Shown here: in pieces, positions 27,444 to 35,255 of the stretch
Position numbering within the stretch: position 1 is the first letter of the stretch
How the letters are laid out: the number at the start of each line of letters is the position of its first letter
Source of the DNA: Flavobacterium branchiicola
Lineage (GTDB): Bacteria > Bacteroidota > Bacteroidia > Flavobacteriales > Flavobacteriaceae
NCBI RefSeq assembly: GCF_018383905.1
Contig: NZ_JAGYWA010000005.1
Coordinates: 62,001 to 126,000, forward strand
DNA: 64,000 nt
Direction of reading: 5' to 3'
Program-made: the position numbers and the translations under genes
Notes under the pieces: model-generated
Told to the model about the DNA's origin: nothing
The model's database searches: none
What the model saw: the letters and a program-made list of their open reading frames with translations, nothing else

Positions 27444-27989
27444 ATGTCAATAGAAACTATATCATTATCGGGTAGAAAAAAAGTGGTCTCTAATAAAGAG
27501 ATGTCTTTTATTGAGCGATTGTATCTTGTGGCGATTATAAAAGGTTTGGCTATTACGCTTAAACACCTTTTTAGAAAAAAAGTTACGATTCATTATCCTG
27601 AACAAGTTCGTGAAATGAGTCCGGTTTATCGTGGTCAGCACATGTTGAAACGTGATGAGCAAGGTCGTGAAAATTGTACTGCCTGCGGATTATGTGCTTT
27701 ATCATGTCCTGCAGAAGCAATCACAATGAAAGCTGCCGAACGTAAAGCTGATGAAAAACATTTATACAGAGAAGAAAAATATGCTTCGATTTACGAAATC
27801 AATATGCTTCGTTGTATTTTTTGTGGTTTGTGTGAAGAAGCTTGTCCAAAAGACGCTATCTATCTAACGACTTCAAAAGTTTTAGTTCCTGCCAGTTATG
27901 AAAGAGAAGATTTCATTTTTGGAAAAGACAAATTGGTGATGCCTCTTGAAATGGCTATCAAAAATGCTCAACTTAATAATGCTAACTAA
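27444..27989 (+). CDS. nuoI: NADH-quinone oxidoreductase subunit I
   Basis: A 181-residue ferredoxin-like subunit with two [4Fe-4S] clusters (N6a, N6b). Both motifs are clear: CTACGLCALSCPAEAI and CIFCGLCEEACPKDAI. The N-terminal helix (IKGLAITLKHLFRKKVTIHYPEQ) anchors it on nuoH. It is followed by nuoJ with no gap: the stop ends at 27989 and nuoJ starts at 27990. Confidence 0.96.
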   Translation: MSIETISLSGRKKVVSNKEMSFIERLYLVAIIKGLAITLKHLFRKKVTIHYPEQVREMSPVYRGQHMLKRDEQGRENCTACGLCALSCPAEAITMKAAERKADEKHLYREEKYASIYEINMLRCIFCGLCEEACPKDAIYLTTSKVLVPASYEREDFIFGKDKLVMPLEMAIKNAQLNNAN

Positions 27990-28529
27990 ATGATACATAT
28001 TCCTGATTTTGCACACGCAACAACTGTACAAATTATATTTTGTTTCTTAGCGTTTATTACGGTAATCACCGCTTTCCTGACTATTTTCAGCAGAAATCCA
28101 ATTCATAGTGCTATCTATTTAGTAATTTGTTTCTTTTCGATTGCTGGTCATTACTTATTATTGAATTCACAGTTTTTAGCTATTGTACATATAATAGTCT
28201 ATTCCGGAGCGATTATGATCTTGTTCCTGTTTACGATTATGTTAATGAATCTAAATGAACAAAGAGATGTACATCGACCTAGAATCACTCGTTTAGGTGC
28301 TATTGTTTCTTTTTGTTTGATTTGCATTGTTTTAATTGCAATTTTCATCAACTCTAAACCAATCGTTGGCGAATACGATTCAACAGGAGAAGATTTCCAA
28401 TCTATTAAAGTTTTGGGTAAAATATTATTGAACGAATATATGGTACCATTTGAATTTGCATCAATCTTACTTTTGGTTGCAATGATTGGAACTGTATTAT
28501 TGTCTAAAAAAGAAAAATTAAATAAATAA
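27990..28529 (+). CDS. nuoJ: NADH-quinone oxidoreductase subunit J
   Basis: A 179-residue membrane subunit with five helices, including the conserved [49 protein letters not shown], whose third helix has the pi-bulge region that gates proton transfer. The last base of its stop codon is the first base of the nuoK start (28529), so nuoJ and nuoK are translationally coupled. Confidence 0.95.
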   Translation: MIHIPDFAHATTVQIIFCFLAFITVITAFLTIFSRNPIHSAIYLVICFFSIAGHYLLLNSQFLAIVHIIVYSGAIMILFLFTIMLMNLNEQRDVHRPRITRLGAIVSFCLICIVLIAIFINSKPIVGEYDSTGEDFQSIKVLGKILLNEYMVPFEFASILLLVAMIGTVLLSKKEKLNK

Positions 28530-28849
28530 TGGGTAATATATTAAATCAAATAGGTATTGAAAATTACATCTTTTTAAGTGTTGTACTTTTTTGTATTGGT
28601 GTTTTTGGTGTATTGTACAGACGAAATGCTATTATCGTTTTCATGTCGATCGAAATCATGCTGAATGCAGTAAACCTTTTATTTGTTGCTTTCTCAACGT
28701 ACCACCAGGATGCGCAGGGACAAGTTTTCGTATTCTTTTCGATGGCAGTTGCCGCTGCAGAAGTTGCAGTAGGTCTGGCTATTTTAGTTTCTATTTTTAG
28801 AAATATTGGCTCAATTAGCATCGATAATTTAAAAAATTTAAAAGGATAA
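28529..28849 (+). CDS. nuoK: NADH-quinone oxidoreductase subunit K
   Basis: A 106-residue, three-helix MrpC-like subunit. The conserved glutamates for proton translocation lie in [16 protein letters not shown] and [16 protein letters not shown]. It overlaps nuoJ by one base and nuoL starts 7 nt after its stop, so the membrane-arm genes are compactly arranged. Confidence 0.96.
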   Translation: MGNILNQIGIENYIFLSVVLFCIGVFGVLYRRNAIIVFMSIEIMLNAVNLLFVAFSTYHQDAQGQVFVFFSMAVAAAEVAVGLAILVSIFRNIGSISIDNLKNLKG

Positions 28850-28856
28850 AATAGAA

Positions 28857-30740
28857 ATGGATACCAATTTAGCTTTAGTTTTAGTTTTAGCTCCTTTTTT
28901 AGGATTTTTAATCAATGTTTTCTTTGGAAAAAGCTTAGGAAAAACAGTTTCCGGATTTATCGGAACTGCTGCCGTAGCTGTTTCTTTTGTAGTTACTCTT
29001 GTTCTTTTTAATCAAATTACATCTACAGGAAAAACAATTCAGGTTACTTTATTTGACTGGATTCAAATTAGTAATCTAAAAATCAATCTTGGATTTTTAT
29101 TAGATCAGTTATCTGTTCTTTGGTTATTATTCGTAACCGGAATTGGATCTTTGATTCACTTATACTCTATCAGTTACATGCATGATGATGAGAATATGCA
29201 CAAGTTTTTTGCGTATTTAAATCTGTTCGTATTCTTTATGATTACACTTGTAATTGGAAGCAACTTATTAGTTCTTTTCATTGGATGGGAAGGTGTTGGA
29301 CTTTGTTCTTACTTATTAATTGGATTCTGGCATAAAAACCAGGATTACAATGACGCTGCGAAAAAAGCTTTCATCATGAACAGAATTGGAGATTTAGGTT
29401 TATTAATCGGAATGTTCATCATCGGAACGATGTTTTCAACATTAGATTATGCAACTTTAAAAACTGCAATCGCAGGCGCTTCAAACTTAAATTTACCATT
29501 ACTTTCTTTAGCAGCTTTATGTTTGTTTATTGGAGCTTGTGGTAAATCTGCTCAAATTCCGTTGTACACTTGGTTGCCAGATGCGATGGCGGGACCAACT
29601 CCGGTTTCTGCTTTGATTCACGCGGCTACAATGGTAACTGCTGGTATCTTTATGGTAACCAGATTAAACTTTGTTTTTGATCTTACACCAGATGTACAAA
29701 CCGTAATCGCTGTTATTGGAGCAATCACTTCATTAGTTGCTGCTACAATAGGTTTGGTTCAAACGGATATCAAAAAGGTATTGGCTTACTCTACCGTTTC
29801 ACAATTAGGATTAATGTTTTTAGCATTAGGATTTGGTGCTTATGAAGTAGCTGTTTTTCACGTTATCACGCATGCTTTCTTTAAAGCTTGTTTATTCTTA
29901 GGTTCAGGTTCTGTAATTCACGGATTGCACGGAGAACAAGATATGCGTAAAATGGGTGGATTGCGTAAAGCAATGCCAATTACTTTCTGGACAATGTTGA
30001 TTTCTTCATTAGCAATTTCAGGAGTTCCGTTTTTCTCAGGATTCTTTTCTAAAGACGAAATTTTAATGACAGCGTTCCACCACAGTATTCCATTATATGT
30101 TGTTGGATCGATTGCTTCAATTATGACAGCTTTCTATATGTTTCGTTTAATGTTCTTAACTTTCTTCAAAGAATTTAGAGGAACTGAAGAGCAAAAACAT
30201 CATTTACACGAAAGCGGTTCATTAATTACTATTCCACTTATCATCTTAGCTATTTTAGCCACTTTTGGTGGATTAATTAGTTTACCTGGAAACAGTTGGT
30301 TAAATGAATATTTAGCTCCTCTTTTCACAAAAATAGCTGGAGAAGAACATCATTTAGGAGCAACTGAATACACTTTAATGGGTGTTGCAGTTTTAGGTGG
30401 ATTGTTAGGAATTTTAATTGCTTACGTAAAATACTTTAAACAAGATAATGTTCCTGAAGCTGACGAAAACATTACAGGTCTGACAAAAGTTTTATACAAC
30501 AAATATTATGTTGATGAAATCTATGATGCAATTTTTGTACGTTCTGTAAACGGATTATCAAGATTCTTTAGAGATTATATCGAAACTGGATTATCTGCCC
30601 TTGTTTTCGGATTAGGAAAAGCAGCGAATGAATTAGCATTCCAAGGAAAAAAATTACAAACAGGAAGTATCGGATTATATCTTTTTGCTTTTGTGTTAGG
30701 TCTTTGTGCCATTGTATCTTATATATTTTTAGCTCAATAA
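28857..30740 (+). CDS. nuoL: NADH-quinone oxidoreductase subunit L
   Basis: A 627-residue antiporter-like proton channel, the distal subunit of complex I. It shows the MrpA/NuoL core: FIGWEGVGLCSYLLIGFWH (key Glu), GACGKSAQIPLYTWLPDAMAGPTPVSALIHAATMVTAG (key Lys) and KVLAYSTVSQLGLMFLALGFG (second Lys). The long lateral amphipathic helix follows near the C-terminus. Length is typical. nuoM starts 10 nt later. Confidence 0.97.
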   Translation: MDTNLALVLVLAPFLGFLINVFFGKSLGKTVSGFIGTAAVAVSFVVTLVLFNQITSTGKTIQVTLFDWIQISNLKINLGFLLDQLSVLWLLFVTGIGSLIHLYSISYMHDDENMHKFFAYLNLFVFFMITLVIGSNLLVLFIGWEGVGLCSYLLIGFWHKNQDYNDAAKKAFIMNRIGDLGLLIGMFIIGTMFSTLDYATLKTAIAGASNLNLPLLSLAALCLFIGACGKSAQIPLYTWLPDAMAGPTPVSALIHAATMVTAGIFMVTRLNFVFDLTPDVQTVIAVIGAITSLVAATIGLVQTDIKKVLAYSTVSQLGLMFLALGFGAYEVAVFHVITHAFFKACLFLGSGSVIHGLHGEQDMRKMGGLRKAMPITFWTMLISSLAISGVPFFSGFFSKDEILMTAFHHSIPLYVVGSIASIMTAFYMFRLMFLTFFKEFRGTEEQKHHLHESGSLITIPLIILAILATFGGLISLPGNSWLNEYLAPLFTKIAGEEHHLGATEYTLMGVAVLGGLLGILIAYVKYFKQDNVPEADENITGLTKVLYNKYYVDEIYDAIFVRSVNGLSRFFRDYIETGLSALVFGLGKAANELAFQGKKLQTGSIGLYLFAFVLGLCAIVSYIFLAQ

Positions 30741-30750
30741 TTTTATAACT

Positions 30751-32190
30751 ATGAACGTTTCTCTTATATTAATTATTCTTTTAGTTGGTGCATTTATCAC
30801 CTATTTTTCTGGTGACAAACTCGCTTCAAAAGTAGCTTTGTTCTTTAGTTTGGCAGCTTTGGGCTGTTCGGTTGTATTGTTGAATCATTTTTCTGCTGGT
30901 GAAAATATCAGCTTAATTAATGCATGGATTAATCAGCCTAAAATTTCATTTGCTCTAAATGCTGATGGTTTAGGTCTTGCAATGCTTTTGCTTACAACGG
31001 CTTTGACTCCTATTATTATATTTTCTTCTTTCGGGAATGAATATAAAAATTCAAAAGCTTTTTATGCTTTAATTTTGTTTATGACTTTTGCAATGACAGG
31101 AACTTTCCTTGCTGCAGATGGTCTTTTATATTATATTTTCTGGGAATTAGCGCTTATTCCAATCTATTTCATTGCTCTTATTTGGGGTAATGGCGATGCT
31201 GAAGAACGCAGAAAAGCAGTGGTTAAATTCTTTATTTACACACTTGCCGGTTCATTATTCATGCTAATTGCTTTTATTTATTTATATCAAAAAGCCGGAA
31301 GCTTCTTAATCGAAGATTTATACAAACTAAATTTATCTGCTTGTGAGCAATTCTGGATATTCTTAGCTTTCTTCCTTGCATACGCAATTAAAATTCCGAT
31401 TATTCCTTTCCACACATGGCAGGCAAATGTGTACCAAAAAGCTCCAACAGTTGGAACAATGCTTTTATCTGGTATCATGTTAAAAATGGGATTATATAGT
31501 GTTATTCGTTGGCAATTACCAATTGCGCCACTTGCTGCAAAAGAATACATGAACATTTTTATTGCTTTAGGAATTGCCGGAGTAATCTACGGTTCAATCG
31601 TAGCTTTAAGACAAAAAGATTTAAAGAAATTATTAGCTTATTCTTCTCTAGCGCACGTTGGATTAATTGCTGCAGGTACCTATACTTTAACTATTGATGG
31701 TTTCCGCGGAGCAGTTTTACAAATGATCGCTCACGGTTTTGTTGTAGTTGGATTATTTTACGCTGCTGAAATTATCTACAGAAGATTTGAAACAAGAAAT
31801 ATTGCTGAATTGGGTGGAATCCGTACTCAATCTCCAAAATTTACTTCAATGTTCTTAATTTTGGTTTTAGCATCTGTTGCCTTACCAACTACTTTTAATT
31901 TTGTTGGAGAGTTTACTGTATTATATAGCCTTTCTCAAATTAATATCTGGTTCGCAGTTTTAGGTGGAACAACTATTATTTTAGGTGCATATTATATGTT
32001 GAAGATGTTTCAAAATGTAATGTTAGGAGAAACTAATTCAAAAACTTTTACAGATGTTTCTGTTAACGAAGGAATTTCATTGGTTGCAATTATTGCTGTT
32101 TTAATATTCTTTGGATTCTATCCAAAACCTATTACAGATTTGATTACACCAAGTTTAGAAACGATTTTAAACGTTATCAATAAAAATTAA
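30751..32190 (+). CDS. nuoM: NADH-quinone oxidoreductase subunit M
   Basis: A 479-residue antiporter-like subunit of the pumping arm. Motifs are YIFWELALIPIYFIALIWG (with the conserved Glu of the channel), AYAIKIPIIPFHTWQANVYQKAPTVGTMLLSGIMLKMGLY and DLKKLLAYSSLAHVGLIAAG. Fourteen or so helices are expected. A 137-nt spacer with repeat-like words separates it from nuoN. Confidence 0.96.
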   Translation: MNVSLILIILLVGAFITYFSGDKLASKVALFFSLAALGCSVVLLNHFSAGENISLINAWINQPKISFALNADGLGLAMLLLTTALTPIIIFSSFGNEYKNSKAFYALILFMTFAMTGTFLAADGLLYYIFWELALIPIYFIALIWGNGDAEERRKAVVKFFIYTLAGSLFMLIAFIYLYQKAGSFLIEDLYKLNLSACEQFWIFLAFFLAYAIKIPIIPFHTWQANVYQKAPTVGTMLLSGIMLKMGLYSVIRWQLPIAPLAAKEYMNIFIALGIAGVIYGSIVALRQKDLKKLLAYSSLAHVGLIAAGTYTLTIDGFRGAVLQMIAHGFVVVGLFYAAEIIYRRFETRNIAELGGIRTQSPKFTSMFLILVLASVALPTTFNFVGEFTVLYSLSQINIWFAVLGGTTIILGAYYMLKMFQNVMLGETNSKTFTDVSVNEGISLVAIIAVLIFFGFYPKPITDLITPSLETILNVINKN

Positions 32191-32327
32191 GATTTTAGAA
32201 TAGAGATTAACGATTTTTGATTTCAGATTTTATCTGATGCTTAATGTTAAGCTTCTAAAGAAATAAAAATACATTTTAAATAAAATAAATTAGGGCGTTT
32301 TAGATTTCCTAAATCAAAAAAACAAAA
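32191..32327. repeat. Third GATTTTAGATT-type spacer in the nuo operon
   Basis: Includes GATTTTAGAATAGAGATT, TTGATTTCAGATTTTATC and a small palindrome GCTTAATGTTAAGC. It resembles the nuoA-nuoB and nuoD-nuoE spacers and lacks any coding frame. Confidence 0.45.
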
Positions 32328-33719
32328 ATGAATACATTAATAGCTATAACAGGATTGGGTATTTTTTGCCTATTGTTTGAAATTCTTAATTTAAGAAAAG
32401 GCATCATTCCATTTACCATTGTTGGTTTATTGGGCGTCTTAGCACTTAATTATTATGAATTTGGTTCTACGGCAAGTTATTACAATAACATGATTGCAGT
32501 GGATAAATTCTCGACTGCGTTTTCGTCATTGTTTATCATTTTGACTATTTTCCTTGTAGCATTAAGTCATAATTTTTACGAAAATCATCAAACTAAAATC
32601 TCAGATTTCGTTGCTATCAAAATATTTTTATTAGCAGGAGCGGTTGCGATGGTTTCTTTTGGAAATCTTGCTATGTTCTTCCTTGGAATTGAAATTTTAT
32701 CAATCGCGTTATATGTTTTAGCAGCAAGCGATCGTACAAATATTAAAAGTAATGAAGCTGGTATGAAATATTTCCTAATGGGATCTTTTGCATCAGGAAT
32801 TATTTTATTCGGGATTTGTTTGATCTACGGAGCAATGGGAACATTTGATGTTACCGAAATTTTTGAAAGCTCTTTATCTGCTGAATTGCCAATCTGGTTT
32901 CCTATTGGAATGATCTTAATGACAATTGGAATGTTATTTAAAGTGGCTGCAGTGCCATTTCACTTCTGGGCTCCGGACGTTTACGAAGGCTCACCTGCTT
33001 TGACAACTGCTTTAATGAGTACTTTAGCAAAAGTAGTTGCAATTGCAACACTTTATAAATTAGTAGCGGGATTAAATTTAATTCCATCATTAGAAAATCA
33101 AGATATGCTTGGAACGTTTGAGCATATTATTGTTGTAATTTCAATTGCATCTATGACAATTGGAAATATTATGGCATTACGTCAGGTAAACGTAAAACGT
33201 ATGCTTGCCTATTCAGGAATCTCACATGCAGGTTTTATGTTAATGACATTTTTAACGATTGCAACATCTGCAGGAGTTTTATTGTATTATGCTGCTGCTT
33301 ATGCATTGGCTGGAATTGCTGCATTTAGTGTTATTTTATACGTTTGTAAAAATCAGGATAATGAAGATATTACAAACTTTCACGGTTTAGGAAAAACAAA
33401 TCCATTATTAGCTGCAATACTAACGGGTTCATTATTATCTATGGCAGGTATTCCTATTTTCTCCGGATTCTTTGCAAAATTATTTTTATTTAATCAAACA
33501 ATTCAATCTGGATATATCGCTTTAGTTATTGTTGCGGTAATCAACTCAATTATAAGTGTTGGATATTATTTCAAACTTATTTTGGCTATGTACTCTAAAG
33601 AACCAAATGAGGAGCGTACAGGAAAACCATTTCTTATTTATGCAGTTGCGATCATTTCAATTACTTTAAATATTGCTTTAGGATTATTCCCATCTTTAGT
33701 TTTAGATTTATTGAAATAA
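32328..33719 (+). CDS. nuoN: NADH-quinone oxidoreductase subunit N
   Basis: A 463-residue antiporter-like subunit and last gene of the operon. It has the family segments FFLGIEILSIALYVLAA, KVAAVPFHFWAPDVYEGSPALTTALMSTLAKVVAI and NVKRMLAYSGISHAGFMLM. A terminator at 33741 ends the unit. All fourteen subunits A to N are thus present in canonical order. Confidence 0.96.
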   Translation: MNTLIAITGLGIFCLLFEILNLRKGIIPFTIVGLLGVLALNYYEFGSTASYYNNMIAVDKFSTAFSSLFIILTIFLVALSHNFYENHQTKISDFVAIKIFLLAGAVAMVSFGNLAMFFLGIEILSIALYVLAASDRTNIKSNEAGMKYFLMGSFASGIILFGICLIYGAMGTFDVTEIFESSLSAELPIWFPIGMILMTIGMLFKVAAVPFHFWAPDVYEGSPALTTALMSTLAKVVAIATLYKLVAGLNLIPSLENQDMLGTFEHIIVVISIASMTIGNIMALRQVNVKRMLAYSGISHAGFMLMTFLTIATSAGVLLYYAAAYALAGIAAFSVILYVCKNQDNEDITNFHGLGKTNPLLAAILTGSLLSMAGIPIFSGFFAKLFLFNQTIQSGYIALVIVAVINSIISVGYYFKLILAMYSKEPNEERTGKPFLIYAVAIISITLNIALGLFPSLVLDLLK

Positions 33720-33740
33720 AAAGATTTCTCTTTATATCAT

Positions 33741-33771
33741 AAAACCATTCGTTAATTCGAATGGTTTTTTT
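33741..33771 (+). terminator. Terminator of the nuo operon
   Basis: A perfect 11-bp stem (AAAACCATTCG with CGAATGGTTTT), a 6-nt loop and a T run, 21 nt after the nuoN stop. Confidence 0.85.
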
Positions 33772-33849
33772 ATTTTAAAACAATTCTATTTAGAAGAAAA
33801 AATCATGTTAAAAATTTAACGCAAACAAGTACTCTTCAAAAAAACTCCA

Positions 33850-33857
33850 TATATTTG
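33850..33857 (+). promoter_or_regulatory. -7 promoter box of the Bax inhibitor-1 family gene
   Basis: TATATTTG, 24 nt before the ATG at 33882. The longer frame begins at the TTG inside this box, so it is not the start. Confidence 0.6.
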
Positions 33858-33881
33858 GATACATTTAAAAGTATAATAAAT

Positions 33882-34655
33882 ATGAACTTCAATTCAAAAA
33901 ATCCATTTTTAAGCGACAAGCGTTTCTCGTCAAATGCTGTTTCAAAAGCTGATGAAGTACACCACGCACAAATTATTGACTACAATCAAGAAATGACGCT
34001 TTCTGGTACGATCAATAAAACAGCTATTTTGTTTTTATTATTATGCGGATCAGCGATGATAACCTGGTGGATGGCTTTTCAACAAATGAACATAATGCCA
34101 CTTGCATTTGGTGGTGCTATTATCGGACTTATTTTAGTTGTTATATCGGCATTCAAACCTCAGGCTTCACCGTATTTAGCACCTGGATATGCAGTTTTTG
34201 AAGGTCTTTTTATTGGAGGGATTTCAGCAATCTTTGAAGCTCGATATCCTGGAATAGTTATGAATGCAGTTGCTGCAACTCTAGTTACTTTTCTGGTATG
34301 TCTTGGATTATATAAATTTAAAATTGTAAAAGTTACTGAAACATTTAAATCAGTCGTTGTAGCTTCTACTTTGGCTATTGCAACTTATTATTTAATTTCG
34401 TGGGTAGTTTCGATGTTTACAAGCTGGCAGCCTGTTCACTATGGAAATTCTATGATGAGTATTGGTATTAGTGTTTTTGTAATCATTATTGCAGCTTTGA
34501 ATTTATTCTTAGATTTCGATCAAATCGAAAAAGGAGTACAACAAAGAATGCCAAGGTATATGGAATGGTTTGGTGCAATGGGATTGATCATTACATTAGT
34601 TTGGCTATATATTGAATTCTTAAGATTACTATCAAAATTATCAAGCAAAGATTAA
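33882..34655 (+). CDS. Bax inhibitor-1/YccA family membrane protein
   Basis: A 257-residue protein with a polar N-terminus (about 55 residues) and seven helices, the last near the C-terminal EFLRLLSKLSSKD. The sequence (SGTINKTAILFLLLCGSAMITWWMAFQQ, VISAFKPQASPYLAPGYAVFEGLFIGGISAIFEARYPGIV, LNLFLDFDQIEKG) is that of the Bacteroidota Bax1-I group. In related proteins this fold is a pH-sensitive calcium leak. The physiological role in bacteria is not settled. It is a single-gene unit between two terminators. Confidence 0.93.
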   Translation: MNFNSKNPFLSDKRFSSNAVSKADEVHHAQIIDYNQEMTLSGTINKTAILFLLLCGSAMITWWMAFQQMNIMPLAFGGAIIGLILVVISAFKPQASPYLAPGYAVFEGLFIGGISAIFEARYPGIVMNAVAATLVTFLVCLGLYKFKIVKVTETFKSVVVASTLAIATYYLISWVVSMFTSWQPVHYGNSMMSIGISVFVIIIAALNLFLDFDQIEKGVQQRMPRYMEWFGAMGLIITLVWLYIEFLRLLSKLSSKD

Positions 34656-34674
34656 TTTCTTTTAATAAATATCT

Positions 34675-34709
34675 AAGGCCTTTTTGAATCATCAAAAAGG
34701 CCTTTTTTT
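34675..34709 (+). terminator. Terminator of the Bax inhibitor-1 family gene
   Basis: A 13-bp perfect stem (AAGGCCTTTTTGA with TCAAAAAGGCCTT), a 4-nt loop and a T run. Confidence 0.85.
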
Positions 34710-35053
34710 ATGCCAAAAAAGTAATAAACAGTTCTTTTTGGATTACCATTCCTCCTTCAAAAAACACTCTGAAAGACATTATTTAATTAGAAAACAGATT
34801 CACTTAATAAAAATAAAAGACTTTATCCCCTTCCTTTTACTCTTCAAAATTTTTAATACTTACCCAAAAAAGACTTTTTGTAAGCATTTAAATTTCTAAA
34901 AGCGTGTCGTTAAAATAATCTATTTCTTACTTTAACAAAATTCCTCAAAATTTTTATAAATCTTTAAAAATTAAAATTTAAAAGAGAATTCTCACACAAC
35001 GCATTATAAAAAAGAATAGTAAAAATAGCACCTCACATCATTTTTTACAATTA
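34710..35053. other. Non-coding AT-rich stretch
   Basis: About 340 bases between the terminator and the pectate lyase control region. A 71-codon frame here overlaps the terminator and has lysine- and phenylalanine-rich composition expected by chance in AT-rich DNA. I see no RNA gene or repeat. Confidence 0.5.
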
Positions 35054-35187
35054 TGTAATAAATTACAATCAATGCAATTTATTACATATTTACAATTTCA
35101 AAACTAAAAAAATTAAATTATCCGTTTTTTATTTACGAAATAATTATCAAATTCAAAATATTGTATACTTTTGTGTAATCGATTACA
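35054..35187 (+). promoter_or_regulatory. Promoter and operator-like palindromes of the pectate lyase gene
   Basis: A -7 box TACTTTTG (35166-35173) directly abuts the 14-bp palindrome TGTAATCGATTACA (35174-35187), which covers the expected transcription start. A second site, TGTAATAAATTACA, lies at 35054-35067 inside a longer repeat (ATGTAATAAATT at 35053-35064, inverted copy at 35076-35087). The two sites are 120 bp apart. The form with a central CG resembles LacI-family operators. No such regulator is in the window. Confidence 0.65.
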
Positions 35188-35255
35188 ATTAACCACTGTA
35201 AAAGATATTCAAAAATTACTTAACAACTATTGCTAACTTTTTAACCAAAACAATT

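Noticed and set aside
34684..34899. A 71-codon plus-strand frame downstream of the Bax inhibitor-1 family gene
   Set aside because: It overlaps a strong terminator, has low-complexity composition (Lys, Phe, His) and no start context; likely chance in AT-rich DNA.
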